Positions 1-8,042 are shown, numbered from the stretch's first letter. The stretch is DNA of 12,365 nucleotides from Sanchytrium tribonematis (GCA_018985235.1 JADGIG010000220.1:1-12365), one strand, 5' to 3'. Numbers and translations: made by a program. Notes: generated by a model from the sequence alone, not told the origin.

Positions 1-1
1 C

Positions 2-970
2 CATTAAACTTATTGTAGTAGTGGTACAACCATTGGTCCATCATCAGCTGCGATTTTATTGAGAGGAGGTTGGACACTTGGTGGAAGTCACAGATTATCA
101 TGAAGCGGGGGATCGATATGTCGGTAGATATTTAAGTGGGTTGCCATACAATTCACATCAATTTGCTTTGCTTCCGCCTGAATTTAGTGCAAATACACCA
201 GCTAATTTATAAAGAAGAATTATTGAAATCGCATTTCCAAACTTGCCACCAACCCCATTTCAAATTGCAAAATTTTTTCTTGCATCACCTGTTCATCACT
301 ATAACTACTTAAGTGCTCAGATGAGTCCAACACATTTACTTCGTCACACCCCTTTATTTAGAGATTCAAATAGAATCCAGCAATTGTCTCAATTTGTATC
401 TGTGTCCAATTTCGAATCTGATACTTTAACAGCAAGTGGTACTCCACCATATGCCAATATTTTATTTCAATTACTACACGTTCAACAATCTATGGAAAAA
501 ATAGTGCCAGCTATTGAAGAAAATTCCACTAAAATTGTAAACAATGTTGTTCAAGAATTTGAAAATCGATCAGTCAAATTAAATACAGTAACTTATACTG
601 GATTAGATGAGCTTATCATGAGTGGCGTACAATCAGTTTTAGATCGAAATGGATTTGGTGTAAGGCAAGATGAAACGTCGCAATTTGAGGGAAATTTACA
701 AGAGAGTGAGAATTCGAATTTATTTTCATATTATTCACACCCTGGTCGTACAGGCATGTTTTTTCTGACATATAACTATGCCATTCCATGCACTACAACC
801 CCCAATGTCATCCATCTTTTCTTTTTTGGCAGTTCTACAGATCGAATACGACCACTTTCCAGATTACGCCAAATGACTTTAGTGATTCCAATGCTCGTAA
901 ACGATTAGCTGATTTAAAGTATTTAGTAAATGCAGTGATGGGACAGAACTCCTTAAACACGCCCACACTT
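2..970 (+). pseudogene. Decayed tyrosine recombinase (YR family A), 3' part, cut by left window edge
   Basis: This is the C-terminal half of a tyrosine recombinase, a DNA strand-exchange enzyme of Crypton-like or related mobile elements. It aligns by eye with the much better preserved - strand gene at 4506-6497; roughly half the residues agree. Visible blocks are TYCSSG, LRGGW, EAGDRYVGR, LPPEF, NTVTY and RKRL near the end. The reading changes frame at least twice: frame 2 up to about position 88, frame 3 from 93, and frame 2 again from about 860. In-frame stops lie at 5-7 and 210-212. A deletion near 86-93 removes the stretch holding the presumed catalytic tyrosine, so the copy is dead. Its C-terminus runs directly into gag-like sequence at about 970. 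The family assignment relative to the intact copy is firm; the element class is an inference. Confidence 0.82.
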
Positions 971-1475
971 GATGAAATCCATTTAAAATGGAATTATCGT
1001 CAAACAAAGGTACGACTTCCGCCTAAGATTTACTCAGAAATCCAAGAAGCCTTACTCCTGGAATGGAAACCGCCAAGCAATGACATCAAATATACTAGCT
1101 CATTCTTCAAGATGGAACAACGAAATCGTCAGTCCATCCAAAAATTCTATCATGCTTTAGTCGAAAGTCACAAAAAGTGCAATTTCGATAAAGACTACAA
1201 GCCATGCAAGACATTTTTTCCGAAAATTTTGCTCTTCTTTGAAAGATAAAAGAATTGTAAGATCAATTGCAACGATATACAAGAGACAGAAAGAGATGCA
1301 TATGAACTAGCAATTAAAATTGAATCAGATTTTGAACCCTCTCATGATCGTAAGAAAAACGAGAACATCGAAGTGAAAAACCATTCAAACCATTCAAGAA
1401 GTTTAAGCATGATTCAAAGAATGAAAAAGAAGATTTTAAGAAACCATTTGGAAAACCAAAATTTTCCTTTTCCTA
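971..1475 (+). pseudogene. gag: Truncated gag remnant of a Ty3/gypsy-type element
   Basis: This is a remnant of a retrotransposon capsid (gag) protein. It shares KPPSNDIKYT, a Q.N..IQ.. stretch and CNFD with the gag at 10066-11085, and later the block AYELAI followed by a Lys-rich tail. The N-terminal third of gag is missing: similarity begins around the KVRLPP motif, immediately after the end of the YR pseudogene and in the same reading frame, so one open stretch (788-1249) is a YR-gag chimera. Relative to the right-hand copy about ten residues are deleted before LLLEWKPP. The frame shifts near 1218 and again near 1275, and there is a TAA at 1247-1249. It belongs to the same element family as the right-hand gag. 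It is not functional. Confidence 0.8.
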
Positions 1476-1484
1476 AGAAACCGG

Positions 1485-2160
1485 GATATTATAGTACCTG
1501 AATATAAGGACTCAAACGATACTCCTGAGCATTTGAATATAAATCCGGAGCTAGCTGATGATTAACGTACAGCTCTGTTACGAATAGCAAGCAAATTCTT
1601 ATCCACTAATTACTTTATTGTGCTAGACCTTAAATCTGGATATTGGCAAATAAAAGTGGAAGAGGAAAACAAAGAAAAGACAGCTTTCGTGACACCATTT
1701 GAACTTTATCAATTTACGGTATTGCCTTTTGGATTGTCTGAAGCTGCAGCTACTTTTCAACGACTTATTGACTCAATTTTTGCAGACGACATTGGTAAAA
1801 TTATGTTGGTCTATCTAGATGACCTACTAATTTATGCTTTGTCTTACATTGAGTGCTAAGAAATGATATTTGGGAATGACAGAAGTAGATTTATTAGGAT
1901 TTAAAGTATCAAGTAATGGAATCCAACCAGCAAAAATTGAGGCAATAATAGTGTTCAAACCTCCTAAACAATTTGTAGCATTACGAGCTTCTTTAGATGC
2001 TTTATCCACAAATATTCCAAACTCAGTCATTGGCTAAGAAAAATGCGGACTCCACATTCTCAATATGATCTCCCATTTTATGTTTATACAGAAGCTTCGG
2101 AATTGTTGCGGTATTAGTTCAGCAAGGCAGACCAGTTTGGTTGGTTTTGTAGTAACAGCT
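1485..2160 (+). pseudogene. pol: Deleted pol remnant: reverse transcriptase and RNase H scraps
   Basis: This remnant comes from a retrotransposon polyprotein that copied RNA into DNA. Reading frame 3 gives DIIVP..., matching the linker downstream of protease in the 11027-12365 pol, then a TAA at 1563-1565, then LDLKSGYWQI, FGLSEAA and the RT active site YLDD at 1812-1823. The protease and the RT fingers region are absent compared with the right copy. Another deletion and frame change occur near 1849, after which YLGMTEVDLLGF is read with a TGA just before it. A short RNase H piece follows at about 2073-2145 (YVYTEAS, then a frameshift, then VLVQQGRPVW). The acidic residue of the usual TDAS is a Glu here. 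No integrase is seen. The sequence then passes within about 50 bases into a tyrosine recombinase remnant. Confidence 0.85.
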
Positions 2161-2197
2161 GGTCAGCAATGGGGAATTTTTCAATCAATTTTGCAGT

Positions 2198-2647
2198 TTG
2201 GGATGGCCCAAGCAGTTTGAGCTATCTGATTTAAGTTCTCTAGCTGATACATATGATAATTCTCCTCTTTTACTGAATATGGATAACAAATGTAACCCCT
2301 TGAATTCAATTTACGTACTACGCACTAAAAAATCACTTCAAAAGAAAATTAATTTGAATCAGCACCGCAGCAAGTCATCTGATATCCTGTTGCCAAAAGA
2401 TCTGGTCTAATTTTATTCATATGATCCATTTTCGGATAAATGCTGCTCTGTAATGGTGTTTTATTCCCAAGTGGTGATTTTTGTTTCAATCAAACTGTGC
2501 TCCAGACTTAGAGAACTCAAGGAACTCAGATGGAAAGATATTGTATTTAATACTACTTCAAATCCCGATTCTCCGACTGAAACATTTGGTCATATTCAAG
2601 TGTTACCAAATCTTCCAAACAATCACAAAAGAAACGCCGACTTTTAA
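2198..2647 (+). pseudogene. Tyrosine recombinase remnant (YR family B), N-terminal part with box I
   Basis: One frame runs through this stretch with a single in-frame TAA at 2408-2410, which a C-to-T change from CAA would explain. The upstream part has a KKS...DILLPKDLV stretch. The downstream part reads VVIFVSIKLCSRLRELKELRW, which looks like the helix and box I arginine region of tyrosine recombinases, followed by an I-V-P...NNHKRN stretch where the beta-hairpin Lys would be expected. It is not alignable with family A, whose box I is CRSAN. The assignment rests on pattern memory of eukaryotic Crypton-like recombinases, and a profile search would be needed to confirm it. A box II piece that could belong to the same gene lies at 3441-3567. 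Confidence 0.5.
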
Positions 2648-2962
2648 AGCAGTTTGAACATTGAATATAAAGACAGCAACGCAAGGTAGCCAAAAATAGA
2701 TTAGTTGTATATAAGGATTTTTTTGTACTCAGTTATGCAGTGGGATAAACGCGGAATCATCTCTATGTCCTCTATTGAGGTTTCTGGTAATTCCGGAGAT
2801 TCCAGATCATCATCGGAATCCTCGCTTTCTAATTCAATTTTTTATAGAAAAATATATCCGTCATATGATCAATCAGAATCGGATTATTGCGCCTACAATC
2901 TATTTTATTTATAACTTATGTTGCTCTGTCAATGCAAATGAACTTGTTAATCCAGAAAATTA
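2648..2962. other. Spacer with a short serine-rich open frame
   Basis: There is no recognisable gene. A + strand frame at about 2738-2914 reads as Ser-rich (IEVSGNSGDSRSSSESS) and follows a pyrimidine-rich run ending in GCAG at about 2738, so it could be a remnant exon. It overlaps another open frame and resembles no family I know. Confidence 0.3.
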
Positions 2963-3466
2963 GTGAAAAGATTTTTAAAGTTCTTTTTGTTGGGAAATAG
3001 AAATGAAGCATTAAATGTGCCAAATTTGGTTTCTGTGAGAAATCATTTTAAATTAGCAAGTGAATGCGATTTATATCATATTCCACTTGCTCATATGATT
3101 GAGAAATATTTAGAGGCTCATGATCAATTTGTAAATGGTGTTTTTAAAGAAAACTCTAATGAATATCAAATTCAATTGGCTGCTAAAGTAACTTATTTAT
3201 TGCAATGGGAACCATTAAATTATGTCCATTATCAAATGGCTAGTAATGCACTCTATTCTAAATATAATCAATCATTTCCAACTCATCAAGACACCCAATA
3301 TTTGCTAGATTTAAATGCATTTGCAGTTTTTAATTATCGGCAAAACATTAAAGATCAGATTGATCAAATTCGTCAATCACAAATGGTGAGAATGATCAAT
3401 TTGTCTATTACATATTCAACCAACCCATTTCAGAGAAAGAAGCCAATTGACAACCCATGCATTTAG
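2963..3466 (+). CDS. Uncharacterised open frame of about 167 codons
   Basis: This is a long open frame for such AT-rich sequence, opening after a TAA at 2948-2950. It begins with GTG at 2963; the first ATG lies well inside, so the true start is unknown and it may be an exon or a pseudogene piece. The product is rich in Asn, Gln, Tyr and His and looks mostly helical, with no transmembrane segment and no motif I recognise. It ends in frame 2 just as a different frame (frame 3) picks up a tyrosine recombinase box II at 3450, so its last residues may be a frameshift artefact. It sits between the two family B YR fragments. Either it is the poorly conserved middle of that protein, or unrelated DNA inserted between them. 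No function is assigned. Confidence 0.4.
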   Translation: MKRFLKFFLLGNRNEALNVPNLVSVRNHFKLASECDLYHIPLAHMIEKYLEAHDQFVNGVFKENSNEYQIQLAAKVTYLLQWEPLNYVHYQMASNALYSKYNQSFPTHQDTQYLLDLNAFAVFNYRQNIKDQIDQIRQSQMVRMINLSITYSTNPFQRKKPIDNPCI

Positions 3467-3567
3467 AAGAAGTGGTGCAACTATTCTGGCATTTATATGC
3501 CAAATGGGCGTCATTGGTGACTTTCCCTGTGTAGAAATTACTGTGAATGGACACAAATGTCCGAGAG
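3441..3567 (+). pseudogene. Tyrosine recombinase box II fragment (HxxR), probably YR family B
   Basis: In frame 3 the sequence reads QLTTHAFRRSGATILAF. The HAFR part fits the HxxR box II of tyrosine recombinases, and the RRSGAT continuation is typical of eukaryotic Crypton-like or DIRS-like members. The His codon is at 3456-3458 and the Arg at 3465-3467. The frame closes with TGA at about 3571 and no box III (W/H) or nucleophilic Tyr is recognisable downstream, so the gene is truncated or decayed. It is probably the same gene as the 2198-2647 fragment, but about 800 bases separate their boxes, more than usual. Confidence 0.5.
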
Positions 3568-3802
3568 TGAAATGATTACAAGGTACCTGGTTCACACTGC
3601 TAAATCTTTTTAATCTTATTTTAATGTCTTGTGAGTATTTCAAGTGGCTATTATTTCTTGAATGCAGTTTAAATAAGAATATTGAATGTGATTTGGTTTT
3701 TCTATGGTTGTATGTTCTTGAAGTAACAGTTCTGGGATGATTGCAATGATTTATACACTTGAAAGTAAATTGGCAGCGGATATTTGGGTCGCTTCCGTAT
3801 AA
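3568..3802. other. AT-rich spacer without recognised gene
   Basis: No supported feature is seen. Near 3768-3800 the + strand reads GYLGRF in one frame and SLPYN in the next, faintly recalling the GDRYVGRYLSGLPYN block of family A, but this is too short to call. Confidence 0.3.
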
Positions 3803-3976
3803 TTAAATCTTCAATTTAAATATCGTATTGTTGGCATTAATATTAACATTAGACTTGCCATTGATGGTCTGTAGTTGCTCTTCCACTATTATAACGTTTA
3901 CATTTTGAATAAATTCTCTTAATTGTTTTAAAGTTGCCAAATTAGATGAGACTTGGGAAAGAAAACTGTCGGAAAT
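3803..3976 (-). other. Coding-like - strand stretch, possible terminal exon
   Basis: On the - strand a 57-codon frame opens after a TAG (3977-3979) and ends with TAA at 3803-3805. It reads like genuine protein, with an amphipathic helix-like segment (LATLKQLREFIQNVNV) followed by an Asn-rich tail. A TTATTAG just upstream could be a splice acceptor. There is no ATG at the front, so if real it is a last exon. No family is recognised, and chance openness in AT-rich DNA is possible. Confidence 0.27.
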
Positions 3977-3979
3977 CTA

Positions 3980-4454
3980 ATAAGTAAACTATATTATCTA
4001 CTTTAAACAGAAATAATTAGGTATTCTGTCGTCCACAGTCAACAACTGCCAGTAACATTTGTTTTGAGGGTGAAATCTCAAGTTGCACAAAGGGGAGAAG
4101 TGACAGCAAGAGAAAGGATGATGCTATTGCAGGCAAAAATGCCGCAAAAAAGGAGATGAATCATGAAGTTAATGATTCTCGATGTGAGAACAAAAACCAC
4201 TCATTACATCATAGCAAATAAGATATATTTTTTTTTTGAAACGACTTTTCTTCCCCTATAAATTTTATGCAAGTTGGAGGGATGTCAATAACAATATCGA
4301 AAGTGATTTGACCCATAGTTGATGTTGATTATTGATTGGTTCCCCTTGTTTTAAAGCCGAAATATTATCGGGTCTCAGATCCTTTGTAATACTTGAGATT
4401 ACATAAATAGAAGCAAATCCCAGAAGAGAACGAAGACAGATTATGAATAAACAC
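3980..4454. other. Intergenic, no recognised gene
   Basis: A Lys/Ser-rich + strand frame (4021-4221, 66 codons, no ATG at its start) is open here but has no family resemblance. A run of nine T lies near 4229-4238. The copy GGGATGTCA at 4279-4287 is discussed as a possible element-end motif. Confidence 0.35.
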
Positions 4455-4460
4455 TTTATT
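4455..4460 (-). promoter_or_regulatory. Poly(A) signal AATAAA downstream of the YR gene
   Basis: AATAAA on the - strand lies 45 bases past the TAA stop of the YR gene at 4506. Its position and orientation fit 3' end formation of that transcript, but the hexamer is common in AT-rich DNA. Confidence 0.5.
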
Positions 4461-4505
4461 AAATCTCCCTCAAACGCAATAACTCATTCCCGCTGGGTGA
4501 TGATG

Positions 4506-6497
4506 TTAATAACATTTATGGGGTTTCGGGATTTCTGAGTATTCTCCAATGATGTGTTTAATAATGAATTTCAAATCACTCAATCTTTTGCGATGATTCT
4601 TGTTACTGAAATCTTGTGGAACAACTGACTTAAGTGGAGGAATATGGATTCTAGAGTCACCATGAAAGAATAAATGAATTAAATTTGTAATATTTGTGTT
4701 TGGAATTTCATAATTCTCAGGAAGAAGATTAAGACGTCCATTATGAGTGTATATCAGTGCTGATGGCTCAACAACATCCTCCACTACACTATTATCTCTG
4801 ATGGGATTCATTAAACCAGCATCATTCAACACGCGAACTAAAACATCATTAATACGTGTATCAAGTCCCTCATATGTAACAGTATTAAAATTCACAGCTC
4901 TATCTTCCATTTCATGCACTACACCATTAATTGTATTTTGAGTGGCTGTAGCTACTGCTGGTACAATCTCATCTACAGATTGTTTTATACCTTTTAATTC
5001 ATAAATAATTGCTGCATGTGGTGGTACACCTGTTGCTGTGAGTCTATCAGATGCAAATAAATGAATATTAACATGTTGTTGCAACATTTGAATACGGATA
5101 TGGTCCCTGAATAAAGGGTTTTGAAAAACTAGATGGTGTGGATTAAAATTGGCTACGATATAATTGTAGTGATAAACAAGATTTGCAAGTAGAAACTCAG
5201 CCATGTGGAGGTGTACTGGATTTAAATTAATAAATGTCATTTCAATTGATTCACGAAGCAACTCAACAGGTGTGTTGCGACTGAATTCAGGGGGTAAAGT
5301 CGCAAAATGTTCATTGTGAGAAGGCAAACCACAAAGAAACCTACCAACATAACGATCACCAGCTTCTTGATAATCGGTGTAAGTATCCTGAGTTCCACCA
5401 AGTAACCAACCCCCTCTCAATTTAATTGCTGTTTCACTTGGGCCAACTGTAGATCCACTTGAACAGTATGTTTTAGCACCTTTTCTAAAAGAGTGAGATC
5501 CTATATCAACTGCAGCAAATTCAGAATTTAGTGGCTTTAATCTATCAATTTCGGTCAATAAAATATTAGAAAATCTATTGTATTGACTAGCCCCTTGAAA
5601 TAGTTGTGTTTGTCCAGGTACAATAGAAAAGGAAGCAAGGTAAACAGCAAGAGATAATATGGGACACATTGATGGTGCCAAAGGGTTACAATATACATGT
5701 CTAGGATATCGTATATTCTCACCAGTTTGGTCCGTTTTAGAATGGCAAAAAAACACTTGTAGTGCATCATCTTGCCAATGCATATGATTGAAACAAAGTC
5801 GTACAGCATTTGCACTTCTACACATCAAATTCCAGCACAACAATGAAAAGCAGTGTGCAAAGATGGAATCAGAAGTGCCTTTTATTTGCCAAGAATTAAG
5901 TAAAATTTTAAGTGCTTGAATGTCCAATGGATCCTTTCCTTCTATTAATCTGTTGTTCGTACTAACGGCTTGCAAGGCATTTGTTCTTTTAAAACCAGTA
6001 AATAGATTGTGCATGGTTTCATAAAATTCTTGATCGATAGTAATTTTATGAATTTTGAACAAGAAACCTAGTGCCGCTTTATGGGTATTATATGCACTTT
6101 TACCCAACATCTGATCGCCATTTCCCTGTTTTTTTAATTTAGAAAGCCAGAGAATAAATAAATCAGGTGTAATGCTCCGAAACTCAATTGGAGGTCCATT
6201 TCCGATCACCGAAATCCAGTCCTTAATTTTACGCTTAAAACCCAAGTTACGATCTGAAAAATTAAAATAAAATTGTTCTCTATTATCTTCCGGTCCATCA
6301 TATGCATCTACTTGTTCTAGAATATCTGATTGCAGATGTCTAAACAAATTTGGGCTAATTAAATTTGGAAATCGAAATGATAAAAAAGAAATAAATCTTG
6401 TCATGGAACCCAAATAGCTTGATTGTGCTGATGGGCTGTATATATTTCGTAAATATTCGTTTGTTTGGTCGTCAGAGAGAACTGCTGTCTGTTGGGG
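4506..6497 (-). CDS. Near-intact eukaryotic tyrosine recombinase (YR family A)
   Basis: This is an uninterrupted 663-codon frame ending in TAA at 4506-4508. The product is a tyrosine recombinase: it would cut and rejoin DNA through a phosphotyrosine bond to move its own element. Numbering from the TTG at 6413 (635 residues): an N-terminal SAM-like helical domain spans about 1-150, box I Arg is in CRSAN (R199), the hairpin Lys is in HSKTDQ (K226), box II is HSFR (307-310), Trp is in RGGW (W336), and the nucleophile is most likely Y345 in QDTYT. GDRYVGR, LPPEF and TGVPPH follow, then a long C-terminal extension of about 270 residues ending near RKRLSDLK. I recall a similar C-terminal layout in YRs of oomycetes and other protists (from memory, unchecked). 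Start: coding-like sequence (LSDDQTNEYLRN) extends to 6497, bounded by TAA at 6498-6500. The first in-frame ATG is at 6404, and an ATG at 6511 is out of frame, so a 5' frameshift or a missing exon is likely. Confidence 0.85.
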   Translation of the reverse strand, partial: PQQTAVLSDDQTNEYLRNIYSPSAQSSYLGSMTRFISFLSFRFPNLISPNLFRHLQSDILEQVDAYDGPEDNREQFYFNFSDRNLGFKRKIKDWISVIGNGPPIEFRSITPDLFILWLSKLKKQGNGDQMLGKSAYNTHKAALGFLFKIHKITIDQEFYETMHNLFTGFKRTNALQAVSTNNRLIEGKDPLDIQALKILLNSWQIKGTSDSIFAHCFSLLCWNLMCRSANAVRLCFNHMHWQDDALQVFFCHSKTDQTGENIRYPRHVYCNPLAPSMCPILSLAVYLASFSIVPGQTQLFQGASQYNRFSNILLTEIDRLKPLNSEFAAVDIGSHSFRKGAKTYCSSGSTVGPSETAIKLRGGWLLGGTQDTYTDYQEAGDRYVGRFLCGLPSHNEHFATLPPEFSRNTPVELLRESIEMTFINLNPVHLHMAEFLLANLVYHYNYIVANFNPHHLVFQNPLFRDHIRIQMLQQHVNIHLFASDRLTATGVPPHAAIIYELKGIKQSVDEIVPAVATATQNTINGVVHEMEDRAVNFNTVTYEGLDTRINDVLVRVLNDAGLMNPIRDNSVVEDVVEPSALIYTHNGRLNLLPENYEIPNTNITNLIHLFFHGDSRIHIPPLKSVVPQDFSNKNHRKRLSDLKFIIKHIIGEYSEIPKPHKCY

Positions 6498-6507
6498 TTA
6501 TTTTGTG

Positions 6508-6548
6508 ACATCCCGCACCCGCTATATTATAAGGGCATTTCGGGATGT
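6508..6548. repeat. Inverted repeat ACATCCCG ... CGGGATGT upstream of the YR gene
   Basis: There are perfect 8-base arms at 6508-6515 and 6541-6548 around a 25-base spacer containing a TATA-like TATATTATAA. It sits directly upstream of the YR frame, and the ATG at 6511 lies in its inner arm on the - strand. It could be a recombinase or regulator binding site, a promoter element, or chance. Confidence 0.4.
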
Positions 6549-7041
6549 GTAAATGGTTACCAAATTCCCATTTAACTTCCCTATGGTGCCGATAGTCGTA
6601 GTTTTTACTGCTTTGAGTCTTTTTATTTGACTTCCATAGTTATAGTAATTTTAATTTGTTAAATACAGAAAGATGCTTGGATGGAATCACAAATTGCCAC
6701 TGGGTTAATTGCATGCTTGTAAATCGGTACAATTAATACTTCTAACATGATTAATAATTGCCCATTTATGTCAATTTAACTGTATTTGGTAAAACTAGCA
6801 AATGCCTCTTTTTATCAGTCGGACTTGGCACATTCGAACAAACCAAATCAATATAATTTATTATTTCTTTTGCACGAACATTCTTTTAAACGATAAAGAT
6901 TTTCCAAGGGACTCTTTCAAATCACGCAGACCTCTCTATTTAAAGGGAAAATGTTATTTTTTAAATTGTTTTACTTACAATTGATTGGCTAGTAGTAATT
7001 TAACGGTTGTTAATTTGTCAAAAAATATTTTTAATTTCTAG
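6549..7041. other. AT-rich spacer, nothing recognised
   Basis: I see no coding pattern. The open frame at 6802-6984 has no protein-like character. The last bases (TTTTTAATTTCTAG, ending at 7041) would make a plausible splice acceptor for the stretch that follows. Confidence 0.4.
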
Positions 7042-7257
7042 TCTACATTTTGCATTATATCCCAACCAGCAAAGAAACCAATGACCTCTCATCAGAGAAA
7101 AAGAAGAATATTAAATATGTCAAATTACGAAAGTCTTAAAGTTGAACGAAGTGATCAACGAAACGACTTGGAACATGGCATTACATTACTTTTCGATAAA
7201 CAAAGACGAAAAATTGCAGATGATAATTGGTCATCAGACGAGCTGCACCAGTTTTGA
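7042..7257 (+). other. Possible exon or pseudogene fragment, Lys/Arg/Glu-rich
   Basis: After a pyrimidine tract ending in CTAG, one + strand frame is open through an ATG at 7081 to a TGA at 7255-7257 (58 codons from the ATG). It reads like a charged helical protein (HQRKRRILNM, DKQRRKIADD). If one T of the TTTT run at 7252-7255 is skipped, a coiled-coil-like FEYELEKMKSQIVDI continues to a TAG near 7301, suggesting a frameshifted fragment. No family is recognised. Confidence 0.27.
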
Positions 7258-7590
7258 ATACGAGTTGGAAAAAATGAAATCTCAGATTGTTGATATTTAG
7301 CTCGTGAGGAAACAAAACAAGAATTTTATGTCGCAAATTGTGAACAACTATACTTTACTTAAGGGAGCAGAGTAAAATTGCGTTGTTTTTGGGAAATTCA
7401 AATGAAATTTACATAAGTTTAAAAACCAGATTGATATTACTTTTTGAGCAGCCCAATCGTTGTAACGGCAACCAGGCAGTGAAAGTTAACCACAAAAATC
7501 GCAATTTTTCCAAGACTTATTGGTAAATGGGGAGAGGATATTTTAATTTCATCATACCAGATTTGAGAACGTGACAAGGCATAATTCTTC
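7258..7590. other. AT-rich spacer, weak - strand open frame only
   Basis: A 63-codon - strand frame (7437-7628) overlaps the stretch below and could be its frameshifted continuation, but it carries no motif I recognise. Nothing else is supported. Confidence 0.3.
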
Positions 7591-7800
7591 TTAATACAAG
7601 TACTGAGACAATGGCCTGACTGTATCAAGCAAATATTTGATCAACTCTACCTTTTTTCTGGTCATGATTGTCTTGTCGCTAGAATACTCAAAAACAATGT
7701 AATTCTCAAAATTTACATGACATTCGATAATATTTTTGAAACTTTTGCCAATTTTTTGGTGCACTTTTGTCCGTATCAGTAATACCCAGAAATTTGGTTT
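7591..7800 (-). pseudogene. Unassigned coding-like - strand fragment
   Basis: A 69-codon - strand frame is open from 7800 to a TAA at 7591-7593, with no ATG near its front. Its composition is protein-like (HVNFENYIVFEYSSDK, MTRKKVELIKYLL). A second open frame over 7706-7810 follows a TTATTGCAG acceptor-like sequence. It looks like a decayed gene piece or internal exon. I cannot assign it to a family. Confidence 0.3.
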
Positions 7801-7810
7801 TCAATATTAC

Positions 7811-8042
7811 CTGCAATAAAAATGATCCCGAAATAACTGCGCAGTTTTTGATCAGTAAATGCTTAAATAATCTAAATTAGATATAAATTTTGCAATTTGC
7901 AAATCAACTTTTCCTAATGGTTTTTTGTACTGTATTAGAGTTGCATTTTTTCAGTGATAATACATTATCTTCATTTAAATATTCAAAACTTTTTAAAGTA
8001 AACTTCTGACAAATTAATGTTAATATTTATATGATCCAAATA
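7811..8042. other. AT-rich flank of the Helitron, nothing recognised
   Basis: I see no gene-like pattern on either strand. It would be the original host or older-element DNA next to the Helitron 3' end, with T (- strand) at 8042 as the expected target base. Confidence 0.4.

Noticed and set aside
1827-2030. - strand open frame of 67 codons
   Set aside because: The + strand here reads RT (YLGMTEVDLLGF); the - frame is its shadow.
4021-4221. + strand Lys/Ser-rich open frame, 66 codons
   Set aside because: It has no start, no family resemblance and a low-complexity composition; not enough support for a gene.
5555-5815. - strand frame rich in Leu/Phe inside the YR gene
   Set aside because: It is an alternative frame of the YR core, which has the catalytic motifs; a shadow.
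6802-6984. + strand 60-codon frame
   Set aside because: Its composition is what AT-rich random DNA gives (Ile, Phe, Tyr, Asn, Lys) and there is no motif.
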